Both the position numbers and the translations under genes were made by a program. From CAYFZO01 sp965211995 (GTDB lineage Bacteria > Pseudomonadota > Gammaproteobacteria > Poriferisulfidales > Oxydemutatoraceae): DNA of 64,000 nt. The DNA lies in the NCBI GenBank assembly GCA_965211995.1, contig OZ243040.1, forward strand, positions 1,550,001 through 1,614,000. The letters run 5' to 3'. The notes beneath the pieces were generated by a model that was not told where the DNA came from, did no database searches, and saw nothing but the letters and a program-made list of their open reading frames with translations. This document shows positions 53,191 to 61,194 of the stretch, one piece after another. Position 1 is the first letter of the stretch; every line of letters starts with the position of its first letter.

Positions 53191-53628
53191 ATAAAGGTTG
53201 CGCTCACATTCGCCCGATGCGGGGGTTTTTAAATCCATGACCCGCTCGACGCGCGCATCTACTGCCGAAATATCGTGCGCGCCGCCGGTTTCGAGCGAAA
53301 CCGCATAGCCCGCGTCGCACAGGCGGGTCAACAAGTCGAGGCTGCGCGGCTGCGCGAGCGGCTCGCCGCCGGTGACGGTCACGCGCCGCGGCGCGTACGC
53401 CGCAACCTGCGACAAGATCTCGGCGAGGCTCATCCCGCGCCCGCCGCTAAAGGCGTATGCAGTGTCGCAATAGTCGCAGCGCAGCGGGCAACCGGTCAGG
53501 CGCACGAATACGGTGGGGAGGCCCGCGTGCGTGGATTCGCCCTGCAGCGAATAAAAAATCTCGGTGATCTTGACTTGTATTTCTCGCACAGGGGACGCGA
53601 TGACCGCGCCGTCGGCCACGGCGCTCAT
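52942..53628 (-). CDS. queE: 7-carboxy-7-deazaguanine synthase
   Basis: 228-residue radical SAM enzyme of queuosine synthesis. The cluster motif CPLRCDYCDTAYAF (CxxxCxxC, with the leading Cys of TGCPLRCDYC) is near residues 47-58; FYSLQGESTHAGLPTVFVRL and VTVTGGEPLAQP are typical of QueE. The C-terminal LLWGDVPGR is intact. The start (53628) overlaps the cpoB stop by four bases, so it is an extension of the tol operon. Extra copies of its C-terminal third follow. Confidence 0.94.
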   Translation of the reverse strand: MSAVADGAVIASPVREIQVKITEIFYSLQGESTHAGLPTVFVRLTGCPLRCDYCDTAYAFSGGRGMSLAEILSQVAAYAPRRVTVTGGEPLAQPRSLDLLTRLCDAGYAVSLETGGAHDISAVDARVERVMDLKTPASGECERNLYSNVEHLRAGDQVKFVICDRDDYEWAKRQVKRHLLAARCEVLFSPAWQRQDAAALADWILADHLPVRLQLQLHKLLWGDVPGR

Positions 53629-54839
53629 CGGCGCGGCTTTTGATCAATGAGATCAAGCCTGCGCGCCGCCAACTCGCGGACGCGCTCGTTGCGCGAGTCG
53701 GCCAACTCTTCGAGCAGGCGCCGCGCCGCCGTCAGATCGTCGCGCCCGTGATAGATATAGGCGAGTTTGAGCCGCGCGTCGTCGGCACGGTCCACGTTGG
53801 GGAAACGCTTGACGTATTGCTCGAAATAGCGTGCGGCCTGTTTAAACCGCTTCTCGGTGTAATAGGACTCGGCGATCCAGTAGCGCGCTTTCGGCTCGTA
53901 GGTGCTGTCGGGGTAGGCATCGAGAAACCGCTGCAACGCCGCACGCAGACCGTCGTACTGGCTTTCGTCGAGATACGCGAGTGCGTCGAGATACGCCTCG
54001 CGCTCCTCGGCGCTGCCGCGCGCACGGCGACCGGCCAGTGCAAAACGCGGCTCTTCAGGCGGCGGTGTGCGTGCACGCGGCGCCTCGACGGTCTCCGCCT
54101 CTTGCTCCCCGGCGCCCGGCTGTGCCTCGGCGGTCGGCGTCCCGGCCGCTACCTGCGCTTCGCCGGACGATGCCTCGGCCAGCCCTTGCCCTTCGACGGG
54201 CGGTGCTTCGGCAGTTCCCCTTGCTTGCTCCCCGGCGGTTGGCTGTGCCCCAGCGGACGGCGTCCCGGCCGCTACCCGCGCTTCGCCGGACGGTGCCTCG
54301 GCCAGCCCTTGCCCTTCGCCGGGCGGTGCTTCGGCAGTCCCCCTTGCTTGCTCCCCGGCGGTTGGCTGTGCCCCAGCGGACGGCGTCCCGGTCGCTACCC
54401 GCGCTTCGCCGGACGATGCCTCGGCCAGCCCTTGCCCTTCGCCGGGCGGTGCTTCGGCAGTCCCCCTTGCTTGCTCCCCGGCGCCCGGCTGTGCCTCGGC
54501 GGTCGGCGTCCCGGCCGCTACCTGCGCTTCGCCGGACAATGCCTCGGCCGGCCCCCGCCCCTTAACGGACGACGGCGTAGAAAGCACGGCGGCGGCCGTG
54601 CGCACGCGCGGCTCTTTGCTGTCGATGCCGAGTTGGTCGAGCAGCGCTTCGAGGCGGTGGCGCAGGATCTCGTTTTCGTTTCTGATGCTGCTGACTTCGA
54701 CGCGCAGTTTCCGCACCTGCTCAAGCAACTCGACGATCAGCGCGCCGTCGCCTTCCTGCGCCGCGGCGGGCGCAAGCAGCGCGCACAGCAACATCGCGGC
54801 GGTCGTATGCCGGCGTCTCACCAGGTAAAAGGCGACCAC
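53625..54839 (-). CDS. cpoB: Cell division coordinator CpoB with expanded repeat linker
   Basis: 404-residue periplasmic protein that couples outer-membrane constriction (Tol) with peptidoglycan synthesis. After a signal peptide (MLLCALLAPAAAQ) comes the trimerising coiled coil LIVELLEQVRKLRVEVSSIRNENE. A ~170-residue low-complexity linker contains about four 41-residue repeats (GEQARGTAEAPPGEGQGLAEA), then the C-terminal TPR domain (DALAYLDESQYDGLRAAL, ARYWIAESYYTEKRFKQAARYFEQY). The linker is much longer than in E. coli (263 residues total). Overlaps tolB by 22 bases. Confidence 0.92.
   Translation of the reverse strand: MVAFYLVRRRHTTAAMLLCALLAPAAAQEGDGALIVELLEQVRKLRVEVSSIRNENEILRHRLEALLDQLGIDSKEPRVRTAAAVLSTPSSVKGRGPAEALSGEAQVAAGTPTAEAQPGAGEQARGTAEAPPGEGQGLAEASSGEARVATGTPSAGAQPTAGEQARGTAEAPPGEGQGLAEAPSGEARVAAGTPSAGAQPTAGEQARGTAEAPPVEGQGLAEASSGEAQVAAGTPTAEAQPGAGEQEAETVEAPRARTPPPEEPRFALAGRRARGSAEEREAYLDALAYLDESQYDGLRAALQRFLDAYPDSTYEPKARYWIAESYYTEKRFKQAARYFEQYVKRFPNVDRADDARLKLAYIYHGRDDLTAARRLLEELADSRNERVRELAARRLDLIDQKPRR
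54101..54595 (-). repeat. Four 123-bp in-frame repeats in cpoB
   Basis: CTTGCTCCCCGGCG recurs at 54101, 54224, 54347 and 54470, an exact 123-base (41-codon) period with minor variation between copies. Confidence 0.93.
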
Positions 54840-56137
54840 GCAGCGCCGCGCACGTCCGACGCGGACAACGGAATCAGTTTGCCGAAGACGCCGTCGGTAG
54901 TCATCAACCCGAACGCGCTCTTGCCGCCGCGATCGGTGATGTAGCCGAGCAACTGACCGTTGGCGGTGAAACGCGGGCCTTCGGCGCCGGGGTTGAACAC
55001 CAACTCCGACTCGTCGCCGTCCTTGCCGGTGAAGTCCTTGATCACGATCACGAAGCCCTTGCTGCGCCGGCTCAGAAAAGCGATCTGGTCGCCGCGCGGG
55101 GAAATGCTGGCGTCGGAGTTGTAAGTGCCGCGGAAAGTGATGCGGCGCGGCGCGGCGCCGTCGCTGTCAACCCGGTACAACTGCGGGCTGCCGCTGCGGT
55201 CGGAGGTGAAGACCAGCGTGCCGTCGGGCGCCCAGGTCGGCTCGGTGTCTATAAAAACGTTGTCGGTTACGCGCAGAATACGCTTGGACGCGAGTTCGAT
55301 GACGTAAACGTCGGGGCTGCCGCCCGCCGAACTGACGTAGGCGAGGCGCTCGCCGTCGCCCGACCAACTCGGCAAACTCGCCGGCGCGGTGCCCCCGCCG
55401 AGCATCTCACGCGCGCCGGTCGCAACCGTTTGCACCACGATCTCGGGCTGGCCGTTTTCATACGACACGTAGGCGATCCGCTTGCGGTCGGGCGACCACG
55501 TCGGCGACATCAATTGGTGCGGAGAACTGTGAATCGCGTGGGCGTTGCGGCCGTCGGCGTCGCTGACGTACAAAGTGCTCCTGTGGCGGCGCCAACTGTA
55601 ATGCTCGGCGCTGATGAACGCGATGCGGGTGCTGAAAATACCGGGGATGTCGGTGAGTTCCTTGTAGATCAGGTCGCTGATCTGATGCGCGACGCGATCC
55701 ACCGTGCCGCCGGAGTCAATGACGAATTCCTTCAGGCGCTTGCCGCGCACCGCGTCGTGCAATTCAAAGTGGACCTGCCCGTCTTGCGCGATCGCGCCGA
55801 TGATGACTTTTTCAACGCCGTGGATGAGCCACACGCCGTAGTCGAGATCGCTGCCGAGCAGCGGCGACTCCGATACGCCGGCGTCAATGAGCAAGAACAG
55901 GCCGCTGTAGGCGAGATCGTCGGCGACGATGCGGTGGTAGTTGCGGTCGAGCCCCTCGGGTTCACCGCGAAACGGCGACACCGCGATGGGCACGCCGCCT
56001 TCGACGCCTTCGGTGACCTCGATTTTGAGTTCGGCGGGCGCCGGCAACGCCGACACCAGCCCGTATAACAAGGCACACGGCAGAACGCATCGCCGCGCGG
56101 CTTCAGTACTCCTGGCGAAAAGTAATTTCAACTTCAT
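54818..56137 (-). CDS. tolB: Tol-Pal system protein TolB
   Basis: 439-residue periplasmic beta-propeller that binds Pal and TolA. Signal peptide region (LPCALLYGLVSALPAPA), N-terminal domain IEVTEGVEGGVPIAVSPF, then propeller repeats such as MSPTWSPDRKRIAYVSYENGQ, PSWSGDGERLAYVSSAGGSPD, PTWAPDGTLVFTSDRSGSPQ and ASISPRGDQIAFLSRR. It overlaps tolA by 35 bases and cpoB by 22; no pal gene lies between tolB and cpoB, unlike the usual order. Confidence 0.96.
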   Translation of the reverse strand: MKLKLLFARSTEAARRCVLPCALLYGLVSALPAPAELKIEVTEGVEGGVPIAVSPFRGEPEGLDRNYHRIVADDLAYSGLFLLIDAGVSESPLLGSDLDYGVWLIHGVEKVIIGAIAQDGQVHFELHDAVRGKRLKEFVIDSGGTVDRVAHQISDLIYKELTDIPGIFSTRIAFISAEHYSWRRHRSTLYVSDADGRNAHAIHSSPHQLMSPTWSPDRKRIAYVSYENGQPEIVVQTVATGAREMLGGGTAPASLPSWSGDGERLAYVSSAGGSPDVYVIELASKRILRVTDNVFIDTEPTWAPDGTLVFTSDRSGSPQLYRVDSDGAAPRRITFRGTYNSDASISPRGDQIAFLSRRSKGFVIVIKDFTGKDGDESELVFNPGAEGPRFTANGQLLGYITDRGGKSAFGLMTTDGVFGKLIPLSASDVRGAAWSPFTW

Positions 56138-57305
56138 GGTCGAACACGTCCCACGAGGGCGGAGACGGTAACGGGTTTGATTTCCATACTGCGTCTTCCA
56201 CCGAGAGCATGTAAAAACGATCCCCCTTGCAACTGATCACTTGTACGCTCTCAATGTTACCACTGCGATCCTGCCGCAACTTAACGACGCAATCGCCGCC
56301 TTTGACGCTCGCGGGCGGGCGCGTCCAGTGGGTTTCGATGCTGCGGCGAATACTCTGAGCGTATTCTTTGGTCAAGGCCGTGATCTTCGCGCGCCTGATG
56401 CGTGCCTGTTCTTCGGCCTCGGCCTGGCGCCGCGCTTCCTCGGCCAGGCGCTTTTGCTCCTCCTCCAACTTGCGCTGCGCTTCCTCGGCCAGGCGTTGCT
56501 TCTCCTCCTCGGCCTGGCGCCGCGCTTCCTCGGCGAGACGCTGCTTCTCCTCCTCCAACTTGCGCTGCGCTTCCTCGGCCAGGCGCTTTTGCTCCTCCTC
56601 CAACTTGTGCTGCGCTTCCTCGGCGAGGCGCTGCTTCTCCTCCTCCAACTTGCGCTGCGCTTCCTCGGCCAGGCGTTGCTGTTCTTCCCCCAACTTGTGC
56701 TGCGCTTCCTCGGTGAAACGCTTTTGTTCTTCCTCGGCCTTGCGCCGCGCTTCTTCGGCCAGGCGCTTTTGTTCTCCCTCAAGTTTGTGCTGCGCTTCCT
56801 CGGCGAGACGCTTTTGTTCTCCCTCGAGTTTGTGCTGCGCTTCCTCGGCGAGGCGCTTTTGTTCTCCCTCGAGTTTACGCTGCGCTTCCTCGGCTAAACG
56901 CTTTTGCTCCTCCTCGGCCTCGGTGCGCGCCTGCCTGGACTGCGCTTCCTGTTCGAGCCGGGCTTGTTCAAGGCGCTTTTGCTCTCCTTCGGCTTTGAGC
57001 CGCGCCTGTTCGAGACGCTTTTTCTCCTCTTCGGCCGCGCGCCGCGCTTCCTCCTGCGCACGCCGCCGCGCCTCATCCGCTTCACGCTGCCTGCGCTCCC
57101 TGTCGCGCTTTTGCTGCAACATTTGCTCGATTTCCTGGGGGCTTACCGCGGTCGCCTCGATGACCGGGCGCGGGGCGGACACGGGTTTCGACACCGATAC
57201 CAGCGACGGGCCGATACTGAATGCCGCGAGAGCGACCAGAGCGAGATGGATCAGAATCGAAGCGATCAGCGACTTTTGCTGCCGCCGGCGGCCACGCTTT
57301 TTCAT
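56103..57305 (-). CDS. tolA: TolA, inner-membrane to periplasm energy transducer
   Basis: 400 residues. A basic N-terminus (KKRGRRRQQK) precedes one membrane helix (SLIASILIHLALVALAAFSIG). The middle ~220 residues are a long helix of Glu/Arg/Lys/Ala repeats with a ~15-residue unit (RLAEEAQHKLEGEQK). The C-terminal domain (~305-400) has YAQSIRRSIETHWTRP, the conserved CVVKLRQDRSGNIESVQVISCKGD with a Cys pair, and ends at the beta-strand tail. It spans the periplasm to pull on TolB/Pal using TolQR energy. Confidence 0.94.
   Translation of the reverse strand: MKKRGRRRQQKSLIASILIHLALVALAAFSIGPSLVSVSKPVSAPRPVIEATAVSPQEIEQMLQQKRDRERRQREADEARRRAQEEARRAAEEEKKRLEQARLKAEGEQKRLEQARLEQEAQSRQARTEAEEEQKRLAEEAQRKLEGEQKRLAEEAQHKLEGEQKRLAEEAQHKLEGEQKRLAEEARRKAEEEQKRFTEEAQHKLGEEQQRLAEEAQRKLEEEKQRLAEEAQHKLEEEQKRLAEEAQRKLEEEKQRLAEEARRQAEEEKQRLAEEAQRKLEEEQKRLAEEARRQAEAEEQARIRRAKITALTKEYAQSIRRSIETHWTRPPASVKGGDCVVKLRQDRSGNIESVQVISCKGDRFYMLSVEDAVWKSNPLPSPPSWDVFDHEVEITFRQEY
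56405..57050 (-). repeat. 45-bp-period repeats in tolA
   Basis: The unit containing CTGCGCTTCCTCGGC recurs about every 45 bases through the helical domain, with nearly identical DNA in many copies, so array length may vary. Confidence 0.85.
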
Positions 57306-57736
57306 TGCGGCGCCGCGTCCTCCGGCGGTTCGGTGATCAAACCGATGTTTTCAGCGCCGGCGGTTTGCAGAAGCACCATTGCGGCGACGACGTTGCCGTA
57401 CGACGTGCCGCGGTCGCCGCGCACGTAGGCGACGCCGCTCTGGTCGGGCAGCAGCACGTACAACTGGCGCAGCACGAAGTCGGGCGACAGCGGCTGGTTG
57501 GCGGCTTCGCCCTTGTTGAGCAGGATCTGGCCGCGGCGGTTGACCGTGACGATCAGCGGGTCGGGCGCTTCGCTGCCTTCGAGCGGGCGCGCCTGCGCCT
57601 GCGGCAACTCGATCTTGATCCCCTGCTGGATCAGCGGCACCGTCACCATGAAGATCACCAACAGCACCAGCATCACGTCTATATAAGGCACGATGTTGAT
57701 CTCGGCCATAAGTTTGCGGTCGCGGTAAACCGACAT
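57302..57736 (-). CDS. tolR: TolR, ExbD/TolR family
   Basis: 144-residue single-helix protein of the TolQ-TolR proton channel. INIVPYIDVMLVLLVIFMVTVP holds the conserved proton-carrying Asp in the membrane helix near residue 19. The periplasmic domain continues to VYVRGDRGTSYGN-like VAYVRGDRGTSYGNVVAAM. Overlaps tolA by four bases (ATGA) and starts ten bases after tolQ. Confidence 0.95.
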   Translation of the reverse strand: MSVYRDRKLMAEINIVPYIDVMLVLLVIFMVTVPLIQQGIKIELPQAQARPLEGSEAPDPLIVTVNRRGQILLNKGEAANQPLSPDFVLRQLYVLLPDQSGVAYVRGDRGTSYGNVVAAMVLLQTAGAENIGLITEPPEDAAPQ

Positions 57737-57746
57737 CAGCCGACCT

Positions 57747-58442
57747 TTACTCCACGCTCGCGGCGGCGCGCCCCGGCACCTGCTTGCTGAGGAGGGTGGT
57801 GAATTCCTCGAGGAAATTGTCGTAGCGCGAGACCAGCCGCTCGACGCGGTCGCGGAAGCGGTTGTAGGCGATGACCGCGGGGATCGCCGCGAACAGCCCC
57901 ATCGCAGTCGCGATCAACGCCTCGGCGATGCCGGGCGCGACCAGCGACAGCGTCGCGTACTGCACGTCCCGCAACGCGAGGAACGCGTCCATAATGCCCC
58001 ACACCGTGCCGAACAAGCCGACGTAGGGCGCGGTCGAACCGACCGTCGCGAGAAAGTTCAACTGGCTTTCCATGTCTTCTATCTCGCGCGACAACGCGAC
58101 CTTCATCACCTTCACCGAAGTCAAGGAAAGCATCTCCATGGATACCGTGCGCTCCTTGTGCAGGCGCATGTATTCCTTGAACCCCTCGCAAAAGATCGCC
58201 GCCATGCCCGAGTCGCGCCCTTCCTTTTGCACCTCGCCGTACAACTGCGACAGATCCGACCCCGACCAGAAGCGCTCCTCGAAACCGTCCGCGGCCACTT
58301 TCATGCTTTTCAGTTCGCGCCATTTATTCAAAATGAAAGACCAACTGATCACCGAGGCCAGCACCAGGATGAGCATAACCAGTTGCACCACGAAAGTGGC
58401 GTCAAGAATCAGGCTCAAAAAATCTAGATCCGCTTGTATCAA
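57747..58442 (-). CDS. tolQ: TolQ proton channel subunit
   Basis: 231-residue MotA/TolQ/ExbB protein with three membrane helices: FVVQLVMLILVLASVISWSFI (~15-37), GSTAPYVGLFGTVWGIMDAF (~135-157) and IAEALIATAMGLFAAIPAVIAYNRF (~170-195). These contain the family's conserved TxxG and Thr/Pro residues. TTG 58442 has AGGAG 11 bases upstream. It is the first gene of the tol run; the acyl-CoA thioesterase ybgC usually in front of it is missing. Confidence 0.95.
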   Translation of the reverse strand: MIQADLDFLSLILDATFVVQLVMLILVLASVISWSFILNKWRELKSMKVAADGFEERFWSGSDLSQLYGEVQKEGRDSGMAAIFCEGFKEYMRLHKERTVSMEMLSLTSVKVMKVALSREIEDMESQLNFLATVGSTAPYVGLFGTVWGIMDAFLALRDVQYATLSLVAPGIAEALIATAMGLFAAIPAVIAYNRFRDRVERLVSRYDNFLEEFTTLLSKQVPGRAAASVE

Positions 58443-59474
58443 ACTCTCAACGTCTCCTGGGTGAGCGGCCGCTGCGCCGCAAAAGTGCTGCTGCTATAAC
58501 GGCCCATTTTCCTACAAACCGCAGCGCAGGTCATCCCCGCGTAATCAAAGAAGCGCCGTCTCCGCAAAAAGTGCGATATCCCGCATGACGCTGCGGCGGC
58601 TTTCAGTCCGAAACTGCCTCAATTCAAAAGCATGAGGCACTTCTCCGAATCGGAGGAGACACCTTGCAAACCCGCCGCATTCGGCCACCGCCTCAGGGGA
58701 TTTTACCGCGTTGGCACCTTCCGGCTCGAAGTGCGGCAAAAATAAGGGAGACAAGTGCCCTGTTTGTCCCCCCGCCTGTTACCAACCGGAGGACTGAATC
58801 GGCGCCTGCAGGCACCAATCCTTTCCGCACCGTACCACGGTTCAAGTGTTGCTCGACGCCGGGTATTCCCAGGCCTGCATCGCCAATCCATCAACTGCCG
58901 CCGCTCCCCCCCGCTCCGGGAGATCAAGCGCAACCGCACCGCCGCCGCCATAAGTTCGGAAACGGGCCGAAGCCGGAACATCGCGCCGGTCGCGTGGCGC
59001 GCAAAGAGCGGTTATGCGGACGGCGCCCTCCACGGTCGCCCCGCGATCGTGGGCCAACGGTCGCCTCTCGGCGACCGGGAAATAAAAGGATGCGATTTTG
59101 TGGGAGAACCTCCGGCCCTGTGGCTGGATTGACCGTCCAAAACATACAAAATCACGCCCTGTGCAAGTTGCCGCGGTGAACCACTGCTGTTGTGCATCAA
59201 ATGGGTGAAATGGCGGGACGGGCAGCGCGAATCAGGCATACCCTAACTGTTAGAAGTTAACTGGTTGTTAGTAATGATTCCCATGCACCATGGTATCTGG
59301 AAGATTTAATTTACTAACAGCACAAACATCGAAAAACCCAACAACCTCATTTGGCTTAATTGCTACTCCACCAAAGCCATCATATCCCCCGCCACCACAC
59401 CACCACCCGCTCTCCGACCACCGCGGGGACTAGAGGTGGTTTAGGCCCTGCTGAAGTCGGGCAACCCCTGACGG
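58443..59474. other. Gene-poor region upstream of tolQ
   Basis: About 1 kb with only short, low-plausibility frames on both strands. A GGTCGCC-TCTC-GGCGACC hairpin is near 59060. From 59230 the DNA becomes AT-rich, marking entry to the accessory end. I see no RNA gene or protein gene here. Confidence 0.5.
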
Positions 59475-60299
59475 TCATTGCTTTTCCATGACCGCAACCG
59501 AGTAAAAATTAAGCACCGCCATAGGCTCCTCCGCTCCGGGGGAGTATTCTTCACGAAGATTTTTCATCAGCCGGTCTTCGACCACTTTCAGCGGGGTTTT
59601 TTGTTCCAGCACCTTCAGGTCGTCAAAGCCGGTGACCCAGGTGGCGGACATTTTATCGAAGAATTCGGCGGCTTTTGTTATTGAATCAAAGCCGCTGGTG
59701 CGCATGACCATGCACTTGTCCAGGTAGTCAAAGGTGACCGCGAAGCGGGCGAGGTTGTCGCAGAAATCATTCAGCAGGCGAACGACTGTTTCTTCGGGGA
59801 GATACATCGTGTTGCCCTCCCAGGTAATCAGCGTCGGCGCGTCCGGGTCAAGGCCCTGCGCGGCCAGTTTGGCGAACAAATCTTCGTCCGCGTAGTTGCA
59901 CGGCACGAAGTTTGCGCGGTAAGGGATGTTGTTTTTCTCTATGACCTGCTGTTTGAAGGCCAGCACCGCGCTTTGATCGACGTCAAAGAAAACCACGTCG
60001 TCGTCTTGATAACCACCGGCGCGCATGTCAAAGCCGCTGCCCAGCATGATTACCTGGCGAACGCCGCCGGTGACCGCATCGGCGGTTTTGTCGCCGAAGA
60101 ATTTTATCCGGTAGCGAATCATTTCACGCCCTTCCGGCAGCACCTTTTCGAAGTCGAGCGCTTTTTGTATCACCTGTTCATTGACAAAAAACTCCGAATA
60201 CCCGTCCTCAAAGAGCGGTGCATCCGCGTCCTTTTCCAGCGCACGGTAGGCGGCGATGATGAATGCGGTCGCACCGATTTCGTTGATAATGTCTTTCAT
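59475..60299 (-). CDS. SAM-dependent methyltransferase, leucine carboxyl methyltransferase-like
   Basis: 274-residue class I methyltransferase of the LCMT/PPM (TIGR00027-like) family. The SAM loop is VRQVIMLGSGFDMRAGG near residue 85, followed by VVFFDVDQSAVLAFKQQ (acidic residue binding the ribose), and TLITWEGNTMYLPEETVVRLL typical of the family. Natural substrates in bacteria are mostly unknown, including polyketide carboxylates and other small molecules. It stands alone, 94 bases from the IS element; slightly lower GC than the core. Confidence 0.85.
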   Translation of the reverse strand: MKDIINEIGATAFIIAAYRALEKDADAPLFEDGYSEFFVNEQVIQKALDFEKVLPEGREMIRYRIKFFGDKTADAVTGGVRQVIMLGSGFDMRAGGYQDDDVVFFDVDQSAVLAFKQQVIEKNNIPYRANFVPCNYADEDLFAKLAAQGLDPDAPTLITWEGNTMYLPEETVVRLLNDFCDNLARFAVTFDYLDKCMVMRTSGFDSITKAAEFFDKMSATWVTGFDDLKVLEQKTPLKVVEDRLMKNLREEYSPGAEEPMAVLNFYSVAVMEKQ

Positions 60300-60392
60300 G
60301 TGGTTACCTCTTGTTTATTTGGCAACGTTGCCGCTCAAATACTCCAAAGTCTCTTTCACTCTGTTCACCGCTATGCCGAACAATTTGATCTG

Positions 60393-61125
60393 GGTTCAAG
60401 ATACTTTAAGCGGTCTATTTCGTATAGATTTCAGCAGGTATTGATACATATTTTCGTGGCGCATATTGAAGCGAAACTCACACTCTTTCAAGTGGCAATA
60501 AAACCTCTGTATGTGAATACCCCGAAAGCGGGCAAGGCGCACCTTGCAAAGCCCCCGGAAGTTCCCGATGCCGTTGATATGGCGGCTACCTTGCGCGAAC
60601 TCGTTGTGGCTGTGTCTGATGCGGTAATGTTGCTTATAGCCGAGGTCGGCGAGACCGTCTCAGGTTCTAAATCCATCGCTATAAACCGCCATCTGCTTAC
60701 TGGCCTTGCCCTTGTTAATCGGCAGGATTTCAGCCATAGAGCAGTTTTTAACCACTTGGCCTTGCCGCCACGCTTGAACATGCCGAACACCGGCGTTTTT
60801 CCGGCAGCACCGCGCCCGCGCCTGCCGCGTACCCGGCGGGGCCCGAAGTATCTTTCATCCAACTCAACCGCCCCCTCGCCAAAGGGGCTGGCGCGCTCGC
60901 ATTCATGGGCGATGTGTTGTCTGATATGGTGGAACAAGCGGTTTGCCTCAGGGTGGTTGATGCCTGCGATTTGGGCGACTTTGCAGGCCTCGATATCCAG
61001 GCAAAACAGGCGCAAAGTCTGCCGGAATTTAGCCGCGGAAATTCGTGAACGAAGGATATACTTGTTTTTCATTTATGGGACAATAAGTTACATTCATTTT
61101 AGTATATCTTAAAGTGTCTTGAACC
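60393..61125 (-). mobile_element. IS1595-family (ISXO2-like) insertion sequence, 733 bp, decayed
   Basis: Bounded by GGTTCAAGATACTTTAA (60393-60409) and TTAAAGTGTCTTGAACC (61109-61125), inverted repeats with one mismatch. It encodes a broken DDE transposase on the minus strand. No obvious 8-base target duplication is seen. A second copy of the left end starts at 63941 in the same orientation. Confidence 0.9.
60420..61072 (-). pseudogene. ISXO2-like transposase, frameshifted
   Basis: Starts MKNKYILRSRISAAKFRQ and has GEGAVELDERYFGPRRVRGRRGRGAAGKTPVFGMFKRGGK, the ISXO2-type catalytic block with the first Asp. After about residue 105 the frame is lost; the other frame continues VYSDGFRT, a stop, then DGLADLGYKQHYRIRHSHNEFAQGSRHINGI and FYCHLKECEFRFNMR. 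At least one frameshift and one stop make it non-functional on its own. Confidence 0.88.
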
Positions 61126-61194
61126 TAAATTAATTCATAGGCAGAAATAAAATTCACTAGTATCATTGCAATTATTATCAAACGAGTAACCAAA

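Noticed and set aside
53640..54944. 434-codon plus-strand frame over cpoB
   Set aside because: It is antisense to CpoB, whose signal peptide, coiled coil and TPR domain are all recognisable; its repeats mirror the cpoB repeats.
60393..61125. A 379-codon plus-strand frame over the IS and methyltransferase start
   Set aside because: Translation is antisense to both the methyltransferase and the transposase; the IS ends and transposase motifs explain the sequence.
60385..61133. Target-site duplication around the IS
   Set aside because: Flanks TTGATCTG and TAAATTAA do not match, so no duplication is claimed.
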